A DNA stretch of 64,000 nucleotides from NCBI RefSeq assembly GCF_024345395.1, contig NZ_JAGQBA010000002.1, forward strand, positions 372,001 to 436,000, given 5' to 3'. This document shows, piece after piece, positions 54,932 to 63,201 of the stretch (positions within the stretch are counted from its first letter, which is position 1; each line of letters begins with the position of its first letter). This DNA is from Cyanobium sp. Tous-M-B4. GTDB lineage: Bacteria > Cyanobacteriota > Cyanobacteriia > PCC-6307 > Cyanobiaceae. The notes beneath the pieces are model-generated. The model was not told the DNA's origin and searched no databases. It worked only from the letters and a program-made list of their open reading frames with translations. The position numbers were made by a program, and so were the translations under genes.

Positions 54932-56272
54932 ATGACTCAGGCCACTCCAACCCCAGCCCAGCTGTGGCCCCGCCGGCAATGGCAGCAGATGCAGACGCGC
55001 TGGAAGGGGCTGCGCGATCACAACCAGGTGGGCGTGAGCCTGGCGGGGGTGGGCGGCGTGCTGGTGCTGTGGGCCCTGTTCTGGCCCGTGCCCACCGAGG
55101 TGGAAGGCATGGGCGTGCTGATCTACCCCAACAACGCCGGCATCCTTAACGCCCGTGCTGGCGGCCAGGTGCGGGAGGTGTTCGTCAAGGAGGGGGAGCC
55201 GGTGGCGCGCGGCCAGGTGCTGATGCAGCTCTACCTGCCGGTGCTGGAGCGCCAGCTCGATCAGCAGCGCGGCAACCTGCGCCAACTGCAGCGGCACAAC
55301 GCCCAGCTCGATGAGCGCGATGCCTTGCGCTTGCTCACCGAGAAGCGCGCCCTGGATACGTCTCTGGCCAAGTTGTCCGACGATCGCCGTCGCTACGGCG
55401 CCTTGCAGTCGACGTACTCCAGCAAACTGCGCAACCTGGATTGGCTGGCCCAGCGCGAGGTGGTGGCCCCGCTCTCCACCGAGGTGGTGTCGGCGGAGCA
55501 GGGGTTTACCAGCACCAGCGTGAATCTCGACGACGTGAAGATCAACGAGAAGAACGTGGTGACCAATTACCAGCAGGTGAAGCTCAACATCGAAACCCAG
55601 GCCCTGCAGCGCCGCTATCAGATCGACGATCTCAAGCGTGAGATCCAGGTGACCGAAGCCAAAATCGGCTACGACGGCAAGGTGCATGCCGACCGGGACG
55701 GCACGGTGTTGGATCTGCAGGTGATCGCCGGCCAGACCGTGGGCACCGGCCAGCGGCTGGGCACGATCGGCCGACCTGAACAACCCAGTTCCAAAGACCG
55801 CCCGTTGCGGGTGGTGGCTTACTTCGCCCCCGCTGATGCCCGCCGCCTGCCCCTGGGGCTGCCCGTGGAGGTGGTGCCGCAGTGGAACCAGCGCGGCCGC
55901 TTTGGCGGCATCGTGGGCAAGGTGAAGCAGGTGCTCACCCTGCCCGCCACCGCAGACGACATTTCCACCACCACCGGCAACGCCCAGCTGGCCCAGGAAC
56001 TCACCAAGAACGGCCCGGTGATGCGCAGCGAAATTGAACTGGAGCGGGATCCCTCCAGCGTGGATGGCTACCGCTGGACCCTCTCGGGGGGCAGCGGCGT
56101 GTTCCCGATCCGCGACGGCCTCACGGTGTCGACCCACGCCTATGTGGAGTGGCGCTCGCCGATCAGCTACGTGATTCCAGGCCTGCGCTCCCTCACCGGC
56201 GGCTTCCGCGCCCCTTGGATCGATCTGCGCTGGAACCTGCCCTTCCTGCGCCAGCCCAACACTGTTTCGTGA
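54932..56272 (+). CDS. HlyD-type membrane fusion protein, NHLM bacteriocin-secretion-like
   Basis: 446 residues. A short cytoplasmic start and one membrane anchor (VGVSLAGVGGVLVLWALFWP, about residues 33-52) lead into a biotinyl-lipoyl domain (AGGQVREVFVKEGEPVARGQ), a long periplasmic coiled coil (about 95-240), the second lipoyl half (ADRDGTVLDLQVIAGQTVGT) and a beta domain (AYFAPADARRLPLGLPVEVV, RFGGIVGKVKQVLTLPAT). The layout fits the NHLM-type secretion protein family. Such adaptors connect an inner-membrane pump to an outer-membrane channel. No peptidase-ABC transporter or precursor peptide gene lies beside it; the facing operon has TolC- and FUSC-type genes. Confidence 0.82.
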   Translation: MTQATPTPAQLWPRRQWQQMQTRWKGLRDHNQVGVSLAGVGGVLVLWALFWPVPTEVEGMGVLIYPNNAGILNARAGGQVREVFVKEGEPVARGQVLMQLYLPVLERQLDQQRGNLRQLQRHNAQLDERDALRLLTEKRALDTSLAKLSDDRRRYGALQSTYSSKLRNLDWLAQREVVAPLSTEVVSAEQGFTSTSVNLDDVKINEKNVVTNYQQVKLNIETQALQRRYQIDDLKREIQVTEAKIGYDGKVHADRDGTVLDLQVIAGQTVGTGQRLGTIGRPEQPSSKDRPLRVVAYFAPADARRLPLGLPVEVVPQWNQRGRFGGIVGKVKQVLTLPATADDISTTTGNAQLAQELTKNGPVMRSEIELERDPSSVDGYRWTLSGGSGVFPIRDGLTVSTHAYVEWRSPISYVIPGLRSLTGGFRAPWIDLRWNLPFLRQPNTVS

Positions 56273-56475
56273 CCCGCCCCGTGGACGCCAAGCCCCGTTT
56301 CCAGATCCGCAACCCCCTGCTGCGTCAGGAATTTCCCTGGCTGGTCAGCGAGGTGGTGTTGCTGCTGATCCTGTTCAACGCCAACCCCCCGGAGCTGTGG
56401 TTCTGGCTGGTGGTGCTGCTGGTGGTGCTGCTCTATCGCGTGGAGCGCTGGTGGTCGTCGCGGCCCAACGCCTGA
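56269..56475 (+). CDS. Small membrane protein coupled to the fusion protein
   Basis: 68 residues, GTG start overlapping the fusion-protein stop by 4 bp (GTGA). One or two hydrophobic stretches: PWLVSEVVLLLILFNANPPE followed by LWFWLVVLLVVLLYRV, ending in basic/Trp residues (ERWWSSRPNA). Size and position recall AaeX (about 67 residues) beside AaeA in enterobacterial aromatic-acid exporters, but the sequences do not look related. Its coupling argues for a part in the same machine. Ends 4 bp before the stop of the convergent FUSC gene. Confidence 0.7.
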   Translation: MTRPVDAKPRFQIRNPLLRQEFPWLVSEVVLLLILFNANPPELWFWLVVLLVVLLYRVERWWSSRPNA

Positions 56476-56479
56476 GTTC

Positions 56480-57505
56480 TCAGCTCACAAGCTCTCGCCA
56501 TTGGCGTTCGGTGCTTTCCATGGTGTGATCCATGCGGTTGAGCACCATCAACTGAGCGGCCACCCGTTGCAGTTGCTCTGGACTTAGTCGCCTGTAGGCA
56601 GCCTTGGATTCGGGCGATTGCAGGGCCTCCAAGGACAGCGTCGAACGCGGTTGGCTCGGCGGTGGCTGTAGTTGGATTGAATGGCTGAGCTGCTGTTGCC
56701 AGCTCAGCAAACGCTCGACCACACCCTGCACAAAAGCTAGGCCTGCGTCGTAGTCGACCTGTAGACCCCAGCCCAGCCAGTCGGCATTCGGCAGGCGCCG
56801 CAGCTCGTCGAGATCCAGGATCAGGGCCTCGCTGGCCTGGTCCAGCAGCGCCCACATTCTTGCCACTGGATGCTGGCTCGCCAGGGTGCCCAGTTCCAGC
56901 AGGGCGCCCTGGCGTTGGTCGCGCAGGCTGATCAGGTTGATGCGCAGGTTGCGAATCTGTTGCCCCTGCTGGTGGCGCCGCTGCACTACCTGCTGCAAGG
57001 CTTCTCCCAGATCCACCAGCAGCTGCAGCAGTCCCTCGCGCTGCTGGATCCGGGCTCGAGAAGGCCAGAAAAGGCGCAGGCTGAGCAGGGCCATCAAGAT
57101 GCCGAAGGCGGTCCAGAGCAAGCGCAGCGGGATCCAGCTGTCGAGCTGCTGGTCATGCGTCAGCCAGCCCATCACCACCACGAAGCAGCAGACCCCGTAG
57201 CCCACCGTGAGCCGCAACGAGCCGGCGATCAGCCGGGCCAGCAGTAGGGCCAGCGGCAGGGCTACCACCGGGGGCAGCTGGCCCCAGGCCCGGTAGCCAA
57301 AGAACACCACCATGGCTCCCACTGCGGTGCCAACCAGGCGCTGACGGCCGAGTTCGAGGGTGTTGCCGTAGTTCCCTACGGTGACGCTCAGCACAGCCAA
57401 GGAGGCGTAAAGCGCAAAGGGCAGGCCGGTGAGGCTGGCAAAGCCGTTCACCACCGTCACGGTTGCGGCGAGGCGCACGGTGTCCCGCAGGGCTGGGCTG
57501 GTCAT
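56480..57505 (-). CDS. FUSC-family half-transporter A2
   Basis: 341 residues from the ATG at 57505, which overlaps the stop of A1 by 4 bp (ATGA); the open frame goes back to 57583 inside A1. About six N-terminal membrane segments: GFASLTGLPFALYASLAVLS, GTAVGAMVVFFGYRAWGQLP, VVALPLALLLARLIAGSLRL and GVCCFVVVMGWLTHDQQLDS. Then the FUSC-like LLWTAFGILMALLSLRLFWP leads into a helical cytosolic region. The GxxG/RxxGTxxG pattern (RQRLVGTAVGA) marks FUSC/AaeB aromatic-acid exporter relatives. Only about half the length of AaeB (about 650), so it presumably pairs with A1. Confidence 0.8.
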   Translation of the reverse strand: MTSPALRDTVRLAATVTVVNGFASLTGLPFALYASLAVLSVTVGNYGNTLELGRQRLVGTAVGAMVVFFGYRAWGQLPPVVALPLALLLARLIAGSLRLTVGYGVCCFVVVMGWLTHDQQLDSWIPLRLLWTAFGILMALLSLRLFWPSRARIQQREGLLQLLVDLGEALQQVVQRRHQQGQQIRNLRINLISLRDQRQGALLELGTLASQHPVARMWALLDQASEALILDLDELRRLPNADWLGWGLQVDYDAGLAFVQGVVERLLSWQQQLSHSIQLQPPPSQPRSTLSLEALQSPESKAAYRRLSPEQLQRVAAQLMVLNRMDHTMESTERQWRELVS

Positions 57506-58527
57506 CGGTTCGACGCCGAGAGCTGCGCCAGGGCGGATCTGAGCAGTGCCCGGCTGTGGAGCAGCTGTTTCAACACTTGGCACTGCTGGCCGATGGTAAG
57601 CAGCAGGGGCTGGGGAGCGCCTAGGTGCCCGGCTTCCTCAAGCCAAAGCTGAGCGGAGCTTGAGGGGCTCGGCACCGGGGCAGCGGCGGGCAGGGCATGC
57701 AGGCGCTCGGCAAGATCAGCAAGCGTGCTCCGCAGCAGCAGCTCAGGTCTCTCTGCCGGCACTGGGGTGGCCAGCTGCCGTAACAGGGGCTCCAGCAGCA
57801 GCCACTGGCGTAACACCTGTCGCCAGATGCTGCCGGCCTGGGCCCAGCGCGACAGCTGGTGTTGGGTGTGGGCGGGCATGGGAAGGCCCTGGTTTTGGTC
57901 GCGGAGCTGTTGCAAAAGCTGAATGCTGGGCAGCAGATCCTGGGAGCGCAGGGCAGCTGGGGGCTCACCGCCGCTATCCAGCCACTGCTGCATGGCCAGG
58001 ATTTGCGCCTCGAGTTGGCTGGCGATCCGGGCTTCCAGGGCAGGGAGCTGTTGCAGGGGGCGGCGTGGCCAGAGGGCCCAGGTGGCGATCTGCGCCATCA
58101 AGATGCCAACCACTGCCGCGAAGGCCAGGTCAAAAATCGTCGCCCAGTTGAACTGGTTGCCGCGGTGCATCAGTTCCACGGCCCAGCAGCTCAAATACCC
58201 CGTACTCAGGCCTTTGAGCAGCCCCAGGCTGCGCACCAGCACGCCGGTTAGCAGGATTGCCAGGCCCAGCACCACCCAACTGGTGGATATCTCTTGCAGC
58301 ACGATGGCCGTGAGGAGGCCGATCAAGGCGCCGGCCACCAGCTGGCCGATGCTGCGGGCGGGGGTGAGGTCATTCTCATTCACGAACAACACAGCCATCA
58401 CCAGAGCCAGGGGAAGCAGCTGGTTGCGCCCTGACCAAAACAGGATCCCGATCGTCAGGGTGCTGGCCAGCCAGATGCGCAGACTGTTGCGCCAAAGAGG
58501 GCTTAGGGAGTGCAGGCCGGCAGCCAT
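57502..58527 (-). CDS. FUSC-family half-transporter A1
   Basis: 341 residues. Six hydrophobic N-terminal segments (LRIWLASTLTIGILFWSG, LLPLALVMAVLFVNENDLTP, GQLVAGALIGLLTAIVLQEI, LVVLGLAILLTG-like and VVGILMAQIATWALWPRRPL) are followed by about 180 residues of helical, Gln/Leu-rich cytosolic sequence. The closing ...ALWP at the end of the last segment corresponds to the LFWP motif of FUSC proteins. Starts 14 bp after the TolC stop and is translationally coupled to A2. It has the same layout as B1. Confidence 0.8.
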   Translation of the reverse strand: MAAGLHSLSPLWRNSLRIWLASTLTIGILFWSGRNQLLPLALVMAVLFVNENDLTPARSIGQLVAGALIGLLTAIVLQEISTSWVVLGLAILLTGVLVRSLGLLKGLSTGYLSCWAVELMHRGNQFNWATIFDLAFAAVVGILMAQIATWALWPRRPLQQLPALEARIASQLEAQILAMQQWLDSGGEPPAALRSQDLLPSIQLLQQLRDQNQGLPMPAHTQHQLSRWAQAGSIWRQVLRQWLLLEPLLRQLATPVPAERPELLLRSTLADLAERLHALPAAAPVPSPSSSAQLWLEEAGHLGAPQPLLLTIGQQCQVLKQLLHSRALLRSALAQLSASNR

Positions 58528-58541
58528 GGGGTGTCGCCCGT

Positions 58542-60335
58542 TCAGGGTTGGGTGATGGGGCTGCTGCTGAGCTGCAGCTGGGGCTGGATCGGCAGGTTTG
58601 GATCCCGGGGCATCGGCAGCAGTTCTTTCAGCAACTTCGCGTAGGTGATGTTCACGCCCACCGTGGCGTTGAGCCGCCGCACCAGGCTGTTGATGAGACG
58701 GTCTTGGGTGTTGGAGAGATTGAGCTCGTTGTCGAGGCCGGTTAGATAGCGCAGCCGCACGTCACGGAAGGCCTCCAGGGCAGCCGCCACGCCTCGGCGG
58801 GCTGAACTCAGCTTGGCCAGGCTGGCTTCGTGGTTGAAGAAGGCCTGCTCCATGCGCAGGCGGATGTCGTTGCGACTGGCGGCGTATTGCTGGGCCGTGG
58901 CCGCAGCCTGTTTGGTAAGGGCCCGGGCCTGGCCAGCGGTGGTGCCGGCATCAAACAGCAGCCAGGTGAAGGTCAAACCCACCGACCAGTCCCAGCCGTT
59001 GCTGGTGCTCAGGGGCAGGGCGGTGGAACCGCAGCAGCCGCCCCCGCCAAGAGTGAAGTCGCCGAGGCTGGTTTGGGAGCTGCTGCCACCGCCGCTGGCA
59101 AACAGCGAGAGTTTCGGCAATAGACCTGCCGCGGTGGCCTGGCTCTGCTGGGCCAGGGCCGTGCGGGTGGCCAGGATCGCCTCCAGTTCGGGGTTGCCCC
59201 GGTAGGCCGCCAGCAGGCTGGCCTCCAGATCGAGGGGCCAGCGGGGCTGCACCACGATCGGGTCGCTGGGGCTGGGGGTCACGCTGGCGGGCAGGTTGAG
59301 CAGCACCGCCAGTTGGCGGCGAGCCACTGCCCGATCCGCCAGAGACTGGATAAGGGTCTCTTCGTCGGCTGCCTGAATTGCCCGGCGACGCAGCACATCG
59401 AGCCTGGGCACTAGGCCCGCCTGCTTGAGGTCGAGGGTGTCCTGCAGGATCACCAGGTCGTTGCGCAGGTTGGCGTCGTAGACGCGCACCAGCTGCTCGT
59501 CTTGCTGGAGCTGGTAGTAAGCCTCACTCACCTGCAGCTGCAGGGAGCGCAGCTGGTTGGCATAGGTGTTGCGCTGCTGCTCCAGGCTGGCGCGGGCCGC
59601 GCGCACCGAGGGCGTGCGGGCGAAGTCGAGCAGGGCGTAGTTGAGTTGCAGGCTCCCCTCAACGCCCCATTCCCCGGAGGTGGCCGCCACGGAACCGCCG
59701 TTGGGCACATAGAAGGGGCCTGCGGTGGGCACGGGTGCCCCGCCTGACGGGGAGGGGCTGAGCAGCCCTGCAGGGTCAAACAGCGGGCCGAACCCCAGGT
59801 TGTCGTTTGGCTTCTTGGAGGTGGTGGTGCTGCGAGCCCCCTCGTAGCCACCAGTGGCAAAGGCGCTGATAGTTGGCCAGTAGCTGCCCATGGCGGCCTG
59901 GACGCGGGCCAGGGCGGCAGCCACCTGCTCGCGCTGGGCCTGCAGGGTGGCGCTGTTGGCAAAGGCGATGGCCAGGGCCTGCTCCAGGCTGAGGCTGGCA
60001 ACGCCGCCAGCCTGAAGCTGCTGGGGGGTGGGCAGATCCAGGGGCGGGCCGGCCACCGTGTCGGCGGGTTGAATCGGACCGGTGGCGGGTTGGTTGGCCC
60101 GGATCAGGTTGGCGGGCAGCTCCGGTGTGCTGAGCACGTCGCCTACCGGGGGCTCGGGCTCGCTAGGCAGCAGCTGATCCAGGGCCCGCAGCTGCGCATC
60201 CAGCCGCTGCCAGCTGCGCTCCAGCAGCTTGGTGCTCTGGGGCTGGGCTGGGGGCTGGGCCAGGGCAGCCGGGGCCAGTTGGGCGGGGATGACCCCGAGC
60301 CACAACAGGGCCATAACGCGCTTGCGCATTGCCAC
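58542..60335 (-). CDS. TolC-family outer-membrane efflux protein
   Basis: 597 residues. A signal peptide (KRVMALLWLGVIPAQLAPAA, cut near LAQPP) is followed by two OEP repeats: SLEQALAIAFANSATLQAQR, then long helices (NQLRSLQLQVSEAYYQLQQD, ARRGVAAALEAFRDVRLRYL) and second-repeat LDLEASLLAAYRGNPELEAI. A GGGGCCGS stretch interrupts the middle (near residue 435). A Pro/Gln-rich N-terminal extension of about 80 residues precedes the first repeat. The start lies inside the upstream channel-like gene (193-bp overlap). It would be the outer-membrane exit duct of this locus. Confidence 0.9.
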   Translation of the reverse strand: MAMRKRVMALLWLGVIPAQLAPAALAQPPAQPQSTKLLERSWQRLDAQLRALDQLLPSEPEPPVGDVLSTPELPANLIRANQPATGPIQPADTVAGPPLDLPTPQQLQAGGVASLSLEQALAIAFANSATLQAQREQVAAALARVQAAMGSYWPTISAFATGGYEGARSTTTSKKPNDNLGFGPLFDPAGLLSPSPSGGAPVPTAGPFYVPNGGSVAATSGEWGVEGSLQLNYALLDFARTPSVRAARASLEQQRNTYANQLRSLQLQVSEAYYQLQQDEQLVRVYDANLRNDLVILQDTLDLKQAGLVPRLDVLRRRAIQAADEETLIQSLADRAVARRQLAVLLNLPASVTPSPSDPIVVQPRWPLDLEASLLAAYRGNPELEAILATRTALAQQSQATAAGLLPKLSLFASGGGSSSQTSLGDFTLGGGGCCGSTALPLSTSNGWDWSVGLTFTWLLFDAGTTAGQARALTKQAAATAQQYAASRNDIRLRMEQAFFNHEASLAKLSSARRGVAAALEAFRDVRLRYLTGLDNELNLSNTQDRLINSLVRRLNATVGVNITYAKLLKELLPMPRDPNLPIQPQLQLSSSPITQP

Positions 60336-61177
60336 AGTGATGCAGATAAGCGCCTTGGTCGGCGCATTCTGATTGGTGCAGCGGTTCTGCGGACCTGGGG
60401 GTGTTCGGCTTCAGGGGCGGCAGCTAGCTTCCTCGGTTTGCCCAGCACACCGGCGATCAGGATTGCCACATAGAGCTGGCCCACGATCGTGATGCCCACG
60501 CTGGCGGTGAGGCTGGTGAGGCTGCCGCTTTTTAGCACCGGGCTGCCGATGGTGGTGAGGCTGGCGAAGGCGGCGCCCAGCATCGCCGGTGCATGGCCGA
60601 TGCCATCGGGTAGGGCATGGCCATGGGCCGGCAGGTTGAAAGCCGCCGGGTCGAGCACCAGCAGCGAATTGAGCACGATGCCGCCGGTGAATCCCACCAG
60701 CAGATACCCGGCCGCGGCTCCCATCAGCAGGTCGCCGTTGAAGAGTGGCTCCTCGGCCAGGGCATTGACCAGGTTCCAGAGCAGCTGCAGCATCAGCATC
60801 AGCCAGACCACCAGATGCACCACGCTGAGCTGAATGGCCAGGGCTGGGTCGAATACCAGGGCCATCTGCCACATCACCTCGATCAACAGCGCCAGGAGCC
60901 AGGCGAACCCCACCACCTGGCGGCGCAGCAAAGCCTTCTTTAGCCGCTGTTTCAGCTGCTGGGGAATCGACTCGCCCGGCGATGGCTCGAGTCTGTTTTG
61001 AGGCAAGAGGGGCGAATCCAGCAGTACGGCGACGCTGGCGATCACTAGATACACCAGGCTGACCAGCCGTGGTGCTTCCTCAAGGCCGCGCAGACCCACC
61101 AAGGCCAATACCTCAACCGCCAGGAGGCCTCTGTAAAAAGCGTGGCGCTGTTGAAGCAGGCTGCTGATCACGGCCAT
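60143..61177 (-). CDS. Ion-channel-like membrane protein with degenerate filter
   Basis: 344 residues; about 280 are outside the TolC overlap. Early membrane segments (YRGLLAVEVLALVGLRGL, LVYLVIASVAVLLDS) and later ones (FAWLLALLIEVMWQMALVF, VHLVVWLMLMLQLLWNLV, LLMGAAAGYLLVGFTGGIVL). The last pair resembles Ion_trans_2 potassium channels: pore helix and loop GAAFASLTTIGSPV (201-214), then inner helix SLTASVGITIVGQLYVAILI (222-241). The filter reads TTIGSPV instead of TxGYGD, so potassium selectivity is unlikely. After residue 280 the frame is Arg/Pro/Ser-rich and antiphase to TolC, hence doubtful. Role in the operon unknown. Confidence 0.72.
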   Translation of the reverse strand: MAVISSLLQQRHAFYRGLLAVEVLALVGLRGLEEAPRLVSLVYLVIASVAVLLDSPLLPQNRLEPSPGESIPQQLKQRLKKALLRRQVVGFAWLLALLIEVMWQMALVFDPALAIQLSVVHLVVWLMLMLQLLWNLVNALAEEPLFNGDLLMGAAAGYLLVGFTGGIVLNSLLVLDPAAFNLPAHGHALPDGIGHAPAMLGAAFASLTTIGSPVLKSGSLTSLTASVGITIVGQLYVAILIAGVLGKPRKLAAAPEAEHPQVRRTAAPIRMRRPRRLSASLWQCASALWPCCGSGSSPPNWPRLPWPSPQPSPRAPSCWSAAGSGWMRSCGPWISCCLASPSPR

Positions 61178-61186
61178 CGATGTGCT

Positions 61187-62248
61187 TCAGCTCCTGTCGA
61201 GAATTGCCAGCCAGTTCCCTTCGCCATTGCGGATGGCCTGCTCGGCCTGACGGCAGAGCATCAGCCGGCTGGCGATCCGCTCGAGTCGTTCCAGGGAGGC
61301 GGTGTTGGCGGTGGGGTCGTTGAGCTCCTGGTCCAGCTCCTGCCAGCTGAGCGGCAGCTGCAGCCCGGTGTCGGGTGGTTTTGGCAGCCCCCGGCGAATA
61401 CGGATCTGCCGTTCCCATCGGCCTAGCTGGCTTGCCATGGCCTGCAGCAACTCCGCTTCGGCCCGGTGCAGCTGCACCACCAGCTGGGGATCTTGTAGGG
61501 AGGGTGGCTCGCGCACCAGGCCGCCCACCAGGGTGATCAGGCGGGAGGCAGTGGCCTCGAAATTGGCCATCAGCAGGGTGGCCGGATGGCGCTCCGGCAA
61601 TGTGCCCAGCTCCTGCAGCAGCACAGGCCGCTGCCCCCGGATGGCGATCAGCTGGTTGCGCAGGGCCCGGTAGCGGCTGATTCCGATCGGATCAGCCCCC
61701 TCCCCCTGGTCGGCCGCGGCGGGATCTACCCGCGCCGCCAGGTCGCAGAAGCAGCTCTGCAACTGGCCGAGCAGGCCGGCGACCTGGGTCATGCTGGTGT
61801 CGAGTCCGCGGGCTGGCCAAAACAGCCGCAGGCCCAGCAGCGTGATCAGCACCCCGAAGCTGGTCCAGAAAAAGCGAAGCGGAATCCAGGCGGCTAGACC
61901 GCCCTCGTGGACGAGCCAGCCCATCACGATGACGATGCCGCCCACCTTGTAGCCCACCTGCAGTTTCAGCAGGCCGCCCAGCAGGCGCAGGGCGCCGAGG
62001 GTGAGCGCGAGCGCCAGCGGCATCGGCAGGCCCCGCAACCCCTCGTAGCCGATCAGCAACAGCACCGACCCGAGCGCCGTGCCCAGCAGGCGCTGGCTGC
62101 CCAGGGCGAGCGCGCCGCCGTAGGTGCCGGTGGACACCGCCAACACCGCCAGAGAAACGTATTGGCTGTCTCCCACCCCCGACAAGCTGGCGAAAGCGTT
62201 GCCGAGCCCTGCGGTGAAGGCTGTGCGCAGGCCGTTGCGGTTGATCAC
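61187..62248 (-). CDS. FUSC-family half-transporter B2
   Basis: 353 residues from the GTG at 62248, whose GTGA overlaps the B1 stop; the open frame reaches back to 62362 as low-complexity sequence inside B1. Membrane segments: AGLGNAFASLSGVGDSQYVS, LAVLAVSTGTYGGALALGSQ, RLLGTALGSVLLLIGYEGLR, LALALTLGALRLLGGLLKLQ and FFWTSFGVLITLLGLRLFWP. The last matches the A2 segment LLWTAFGILMALLSLRLFWP closely. A helical cytosolic region follows. It is thus a paralogue of A2. Confidence 0.8.
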   Translation of the reverse strand: MINRNGLRTAFTAGLGNAFASLSGVGDSQYVSLAVLAVSTGTYGGALALGSQRLLGTALGSVLLLIGYEGLRGLPMPLALALTLGALRLLGGLLKLQVGYKVGGIVIVMGWLVHEGGLAAWIPLRFFWTSFGVLITLLGLRLFWPARGLDTSMTQVAGLLGQLQSCFCDLAARVDPAAADQGEGADPIGISRYRALRNQLIAIRGQRPVLLQELGTLPERHPATLLMANFEATASRLITLVGGLVREPPSLQDPQLVVQLHRAEAELLQAMASQLGRWERQIRIRRGLPKPPDTGLQLPLSWQELDQELNDPTANTASLERLERIASRLMLCRQAEQAIRNGEGNWLAILDRS

Positions 62249-63201
62249 AGCGGAGCCATCCGGTTCAGCCCGCCCAGGCAGGCATGCAGCGGGCGCCCCT
62301 CCTCCGCGAGAGCCAGCAGCGGCAGCAGTGGGAGCTGCTGCTGCTGGGCCAGCTGCTGCCAACGCTGGGGCTCACGCCCTGGGGTCGGCCCGGGCTCTCC
62401 GCTGAGCTGCCGCTGCAGCTCCTTCACCGCGTGCCGCAGCAGATCGGCCTGCAGGCTCTGATGTTCGGGCAGGCCGGCCACCAGCCTCTCCCAGGCGATC
62501 CAGTGAAAGTGGGCCAGCTGCCATAGCCGCAGCCGTTGCTCCCAGCCGCTGCGTTTGAGGGCCTGATGGCGGGGGCCACTGCGCTCCTGGGCCACCAGTT
62601 GCTCCATGCATTGCAGGGCGTTGGTGAGCGGTGCCGGATCCAGCGGCTCGGGCCTGGATAGTCGTTGGGCCAGCCAGTCGCTGTAGGCCTGCAGCTGGGT
62701 CTTTAGGGCGTAACGCAGGCGCCCATCGGCTGCTTTGAGTTCGCTGCTGCTGTTTTGCGGCCAGAACAGCAGGCCCACCAGGATCGCCACAATGCAACCC
62801 ACCACCGTGTCGAGGGCGCGGTTGAACACGTAGTCCCAGCCCAGCGCCGTATGGCCGGGAAGCATCAGAAACATCACAGCGATCAGCGCGGCCGTGCCTA
62901 AGGCGTTCTGCCAGCCCAGAAGCTGCAGCACAGGAATCATCACCAGCATCGACACCAGGACGCCGATCCAACCGCCGAGGATGGTGTGCACCAGGAAGGT
63001 GATGAGGCCCCCCGCCACGGTGCCCAGGATTCGGCCGCTGGCGGCCTTCAGTGAGTGGTCGTCGTTATCGTCGACAACCATCACCACTGCCATCAGCGGG
63101 TACCAGGCAAATTGAATGCGTTCGGTCCAGACGGCAATGGCGGCTGTGATGAGCGCGGCTACAAATAGCTTCAGGCTGTTGCGCAGCAGCATGTTTTGCA
63201 C
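62245..63201 (-). CDS. FUSC-family half-transporter B1
   Basis: 318 residues from a GTG at 63201; an ATG at 63192 is an alternative. Membrane segments: LKLFVAALITAAIAVWTERI, YPLMAVVMVVDDNDDHSLKA with the FUSC-like substrate-proximal acidic loop, RILGTVAGGLITFLVHTILG, VLVSMLVMIPVLQLLGW, ALGTAALIAVMFLMLPGHTA and LDTVVGCIVAILVGLLFWPQ. The last is the classic end of a FUSC domain. A cytosolic helical half follows. It is the first gene of the minus-strand export operon and a paralogue of A1. Confidence 0.82.
   Translation of the reverse strand: MQNMLLRNSLKLFVAALITAAIAVWTERIQFAWYPLMAVVMVVDDNDDHSLKAASGRILGTVAGGLITFLVHTILGGWIGVLVSMLVMIPVLQLLGWQNALGTAALIAVMFLMLPGHTALGWDYVFNRALDTVVGCIVAILVGLLFWPQNSSSELKAADGRLRYALKTQLQAYSDWLAQRLSRPEPLDPAPLTNALQCMEQLVAQERSGPRHQALKRSGWEQRLRLWQLAHFHWIAWERLVAGLPEHQSLQADLLRHAVKELQRQLSGEPGPTPGREPQRWQQLAQQQQLPLLPLLALAEEGRPLHACLGGLNRMAPL

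Noticed and set aside
54884-56137. 417-codon minus-strand frame opposite the membrane fusion protein
   Set aside because: His/Leu/Gly-rich product with no motif; the plus frame is a clear HlyD-type protein.
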